9,540 nt of DNA from DASWIG01 sp036397835 (lineage in GTDB: Bacteria; Acidobacteriota; Thermoanaerobaculia; Multivoradales; J023). Within the stretch, counting starts at the first letter, position 1. Each line of letters begins with the position of its first letter. The position numbers and the translations under genes were made by a program. The stretch lies in the NCBI GenBank assembly GCA_036397835.1, contig DASWIG010000371.1, positions 1 through 9,540 of the forward strand, in the 5' to 3' direction. The notes under the pieces were generated by a model. It was given only the letters and a program-made list of their open reading frames with translations. It had not been told where the DNA came from and did not search any database. Below are positions 7,901 to 9,540 of the stretch, piece after piece.

Positions 7901-9058
7901 CTCTACAACCTCGCTTCGCTGCAGTTGGGCAAGCGCAACCTCTCCGCGGCCGAGAGGCACCTGCGCGACGCGCTGGAGATCTTCCTGAAGACCGGCAGCC
8001 GCAAGAACATCGCCTGGACCCAGAGCGGCCTCGCCGCCATGATGCAGGCGAAGGGACAGCTCGCCGAGGCCCGGGACCTGATCGTCGGGGCGATCGAGAC
8101 GTTTCACGAGCTCGGCTCGCAGCGGCTCGAGATGCACGCGCTCGACACCCTGGTGTGGGTGCTGCTGCAATCGGGCGACCTGAACCAGGCCGACGAGCTG
8201 GGCCGTCGCCTGATCGCGCTCAGCCAGGAGCTGGGCCACCGTTCGGGCGAGGCCTGGGCCTACTACAACCTCGCCTACGTCGCCCTCTGCGCGGGAGAGC
8301 TGACGGAGGCGGAGAGCCGGCTCGGGCAGGTGCTGGCTTTCGCCGAGGAGACCCGGGAGCGATCCCTGTACGTGCTCGCGAACAACATGCTCGGCGCGGT
8401 GTATCTCGATCAAGGCGACCTGGTTCGCTCGCGGGAGGCCTTCGAGCGCTCCTGGGAGCAGCGTTCGAGCGGCGAGTGGGGCGAACAGTCGGTCACGGAG
8501 GCCCGTTTCGCCCTCCTCATGCTCGAGCTCGGCAAGCCCGCCGAGGGCGCGGAGCTGGCGCGGATGATCGCGGAGCGCTACCGCAAGGGCGAGCAGCCCG
8601 ACTACCAGGCGGCCTCGCTGGCGGTGGTCGCCCGCGCCTTGCGCGTCCAGGGCCGTCTCGAAGAGGCCGGCGCCACGCTCGAGGAGGCCCTGGCCCTGGG
8701 GCGCCACAGCCAGGTCGCCGACGTCCGCCTGCGCCTCGCCGTGGACGAGGCCGTGTTCCTCGCCCCCACGGATTTCGGCGACGCCTCCCGGCGCCTGCGC
8801 CACGCCCTGGGCGAGGCCCGCAAGTACGGCCTCAAGAGCCTGGAGCTCGAGGCCACGCTGGCGCTCGCCGAGATCGAGGCCCGGCACGCCCCGAACGAGC
8901 AGCAGACCGGGCGCAGCCTCGCCCGCCTCCACGCCGTGGCCGACGAGGCCCAGCGCCTCGACTTCGGCCTCATCGCGCGCCGCGCCGCCGAGGAGATCGT
9001 CCGCCTCGAGGTCAACCGCCACGCGGCCGCCGCCGGCGCGGCGCGGCCGACCGGCTGA
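4958..9058 (+). CDS. Membrane Ser/Thr kinase with cyclase-like, TolB-like and TPR domains
   Basis: 1366 residues from GTG 4958, where the kinase domain begins almost at once (YRIVEQLGAGG). Kinase core about 18-280: glycine loop LGAGGMGVV (24-32), Lys47, Glu65, HRDLKTEN (137-144), DFG (157-159), GTYRAMSPE (181-189); all catalytic residues are intact. After a Pro/Ala/Gly-rich linker, residues about 338-525 resemble a class III nucleotide cyclase domain (KTEEGFLFLF, IHLSEVFLRE, RVVARLVTLADGG, FRGVDETVRVFEV). However, the two metal Asp positions appear to be Glu (348, 393) and the usual Asn is Arg463, so it may be a regulatory pseudo-cyclase. One membrane segment at about 558-580 follows RLRRGRRGGR, placing the kinase in the cytoplasm. 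A TolB-like domain (about 599-745) and many TPR-type repeats (about 755-1345) are extracytoplasmic. The in-frame ATG at 4850 is rejected because it lies inside the divergent kinase gene. Signal and substrate are unknown. Confidence 0.92.
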   Translation: MSDARHDETPIPDRVGPYRIVEQLGAGGMGVVYRARDERLERWVAVKHIRPGEADLRSRERLRREARTIAGLNHSAIVQVHDIVETGEGDWIVMELIEGRTLKEMIDDDALDLPEVVQLAREIAEGLAEAHAKGIVHRDLKTENVKVTDLGHAKILDFGLAKRDGHAPNEDSLSVQGAILGTYRAMSPEQALGEEVDHRSDLFSFGILLFEAVTRRRPFEGSSLILTLAQICTEEQPSARKVSPAVPRDLSELIDHLLAKDPLQRPQSAGEVVDALERIAARMASRSASAGDDPSDTAVAPALPLAPPIAGRPSPPAGRFASRGSGGRAMAARSSESTAGFFVKTLVEIALIDARLGDRFGDAGTYELCSRLDRLARDVLAEHDGLEVHKTEEGFLFLFERPVDAVEFTLAYHQRLAEFAADVEIDLKARGAIHLSEVFLRENTPEEIHRGAHPLEAEGLAKRVVARLVTLADGGRTLLTQEAHDMARRSLVGHPLAERDLRWWAHGHYLFRGVDETVRVFEVAAEPIDPGAGLREAPEAQRVEGGEGRLRRGRRGGRFLLAAAAVVLAVVGSTLVSLYALRESSRSAAESAAARPDGVRPSLAVLGFRNLGGRAEDEWLATALAELLTTDLAAGEDLRLVAGESVARLKRSRSFFEGEALAPDTLGTIRDNLGADYAVLGSYLYLERNGQLTVQMKVQDTWREETFTVQETGPESGLLELVTRSGDQVRERLGLESIPRDRVRAVRATVSEDDEALRLYFEALEKLRGFEPLAARDLLLRALELDPGFAMAHVALSKAWQSLGYDREAEAYARQAFQLVRSSALPREDILQIEATYHEMARDWERAIDTYKVLWGFFPDDVDYGLRLAQAQVDAGRGDAALATVENLRRLPAPAREDPRIDLVEAAASDEQQRFRRVLETAQRASEKGRDLDNALLTAEAERLKGRALTRLGRLEEAGGALAEARRLFSETGDEVGLGKALYNLASLQLGKRNLSAAERHLRDALEIFLKTGSRKNIAWTQSGLAAMMQAKGQLAEARDLIVGAIETFHELGSQRLEMHALDTLVWVLLQSGDLNQADELGRRLIALSQELGHRSGEAWAYYNLAYVALCAGELTEAESRLGQVLAFAEETRERSLYVLANNMLGAVYLDQGDLVRSREAFERSWEQRSSGEWGEQSVTEARFALLMLELGKPAEGAELARMIAERYRKGEQPDYQAASLAVVARALRVQGRLEEAGATLEEALALGRHSQVADVRLRLAVDEAVFLAPTDFGDASRRLRHALGEARKYGLKSLELEATLALAEIEARHAPNEQQTGRSLARLHAVADEAQRLDFGLIARRAAEEIVRLEVNRHAAAAGAARPTG

Positions 9059-9232
9059 GAGCGGGCGGCTCCTCTCGAGGTCCGAGACGTCGTGCGCCTG
9101 GATCAGCAGCCGCAGGGCGTCATTGACCGTGTCGGAATCGGGAAACGCTCGTCCGTTGCCGCCGACTCCGGCCACGGCCGCGTGGGCTCACCCTTGCCAC
9201 CCGGCGGTGGCGACTTCGGCGCCGAGCGCGAC
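9059..9232. other. Spacer after the kinase gene with no confident gene
   Basis: No intrinsic terminator with a T tract is seen after the kinase stop. A GC-rich 6-bp inverted repeat, GCCACC/GGTGGC (9196-9211, CGGC loop), could form a small hairpin. On the plus strand, the frame after the kinase stop stays open through here into the repeat array, with a possible GTG start at 9092 but a poorly spaced ribosome-binding site. On the minus strand, bases 9175 to about 9060 read as a plausible peptide (GRAFPDSDTVNDALRLLI) resembling the second half of a ribbon-helix-helix antitoxin, but without the N-terminal strand or a local stop codon. It may be a gene remnant or chance. Confidence 0.4.
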
Positions 9233-9540
9233 CGGCCGATTCACGCCGGCGTGAGCGCCGACGCTGACGTCATCCGGCCGATTCACGCCGGCGTGTGCGC
9301 CGACGCTGACGTCATCCGGCCGATTCACGCCGGCGTGAGCGCCGACGCTGACGTCAACCGGCCGATTCACGCCGGCGTGAGCGCCGACGCTGACGTCAAC
9401 CGGCCGATTCACGCCAGCGTACGCGCCCACATTGACGTCAATCGACCGATTCACGCCAGCGAACGCGCTCACGATGACGTCATCCGGTCGATTCACGCCA
9501 GCGTACGCGCTCACACTGACGTGAATTGGCCGATTCACGC
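9188..9540 (-). CDS. Possible 14-residue repeat protein, C-terminal part (start beyond window)
   Basis: The minus-strand frame is open from the window edge to a TGA at 9190-9188, about 117 residues. It encodes seven and a half copies of a 14-residue unit of the form VNRPVDVSVGAHAG, ending in a non-repeated tail VALGAEVATAGWQG. Among units, Ala, Gly and most Val positions are invariant, His changes to Tyr or Phe, and the three-way variable base at unit position 22 is always synonymous (Ala), which mildly favours this strand. Against it: the complementary plus frame (units of the form RPIHAGVSADADVN) is equally open, and counts of silent columns are similar for both strands. No known family is recognised, and no signal peptide or membrane segment is visible in this part. 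It could simply be non-coding repeat DNA. Confidence 0.3.
   Translation of the reverse strand, partial: VNRPIHVSVSAYAGVNRPDDVIVSAFAGVNRSIDVNVGAYAGVNRPVDVSVGAHAGVNRPVDVSVGAHAGVNRPDDVSVGAHAGVNRPDDVSVGAHAGVNRPVALGAEVATAGWQG
9233..9540. repeat. 42-bp tandem repeat array, 7 full units plus a partial one
   Basis: Units begin at 9233, 9275, 9317, 9359, 9401, 9443 and 9485, with an eighth started at 9527 and cut by the window end. No spacers intervene. Each starts with CGGCCGATTCACGCC or a close variant and contains TGACGTCA near its end; this 8-bp palindrome is perfect in units 1-6 and has one mismatch in unit 7 (9517-9524). Units 1-4 also contain the perfect 12-bp palindrome CACGCCGGCGTG, which is broken in units 5-7. 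Units 3 and 4 are identical, and units 1-2 differ from them at one or two bases. Unit 5 differs from unit 4 at seven. The length is a multiple of three, so frames stay open on both strands. It may be a non-coding minisatellite, a protein-binding array or a coding repeat. Confidence 0.95.

Noticed and set aside
4883..9175. 1430-codon open frame on the minus strand opposite the plus-strand kinase
   Set aside because: It is antisense to a gene with intact kinase, membrane and TPR motifs. Its translation is low-complexity with no recognisable domain. GC-rich codon use suppresses stops on the opposite strand.
9233..9540. CRISPR array
   Set aside because: The 42-bp units are directly contiguous with no unique spacers and no cas genes are nearby, so this is a tandem repeat.

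Overview
This is a very GC-rich window (around 70% by eye) with strong G/C preference at third codon positions, no RNA genes and no insertion sequences. The main content is a pair of very large membrane-bound Ser/Thr kinases carrying TolB-like and TPR ectodomains. That architecture, plus a secreted protein ending in duplicated beta-sandwich domains, is most familiar from Acidobacteriota (for example Thermoanaerobaculia-like lineages). Myxococcota or another GC-rich environmental phylum cannot be excluded from sequence alone.

Layout. (1) 1-921 (+) is the 3' end of a secreted-type protein with two homologous beta-sandwich domains joined by 14 prolines, closed by a strong intrinsic terminator at 951-977. 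(2) 1010-1798 (-) is a complete Soj/ParA-type Walker ATPase with no ParB in view. (3) 1894-4860 (-) is a 988-residue kinase-TM-TolB-like-TPR protein. (4) 4861-4957 is a compact divergent promoter region. (5) 4958-9058 (+) is a 1366-residue kinase of the same plan, with an extra domain between the kinase and the membrane segment that resembles a class III nucleotide cyclase but carries substitutions at its metal-binding and transition-state positions. (6) 9059-9232 has no confident gene. (7) 9233-9540 is a 42-bp tandem repeat array (seven full units plus part of an eighth) running off the window edge. It is open as a 14-residue protein repeat on both strands.

How the parts may work together (inference). 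The two kinases are transcribed divergently from less than 100 bp of shared DNA and have related ectodomains, so they look like diverged paralogues sensing extracytoplasmic signals through TolB-like and TPR modules and signalling through cytoplasmic kinase domains. The orphan ParA follows the minus-strand kinase with a 95-bp gap that has its own candidate -10 element, so it may be co-transcribed, separately transcribed, or both. The points most worth following up are the apparently degenerate cyclase-like module in the second kinase, its probable leaderless GTG start, and the 42-bp repeat array, whose period equals about four helical turns and whose units contain two different palindromes.
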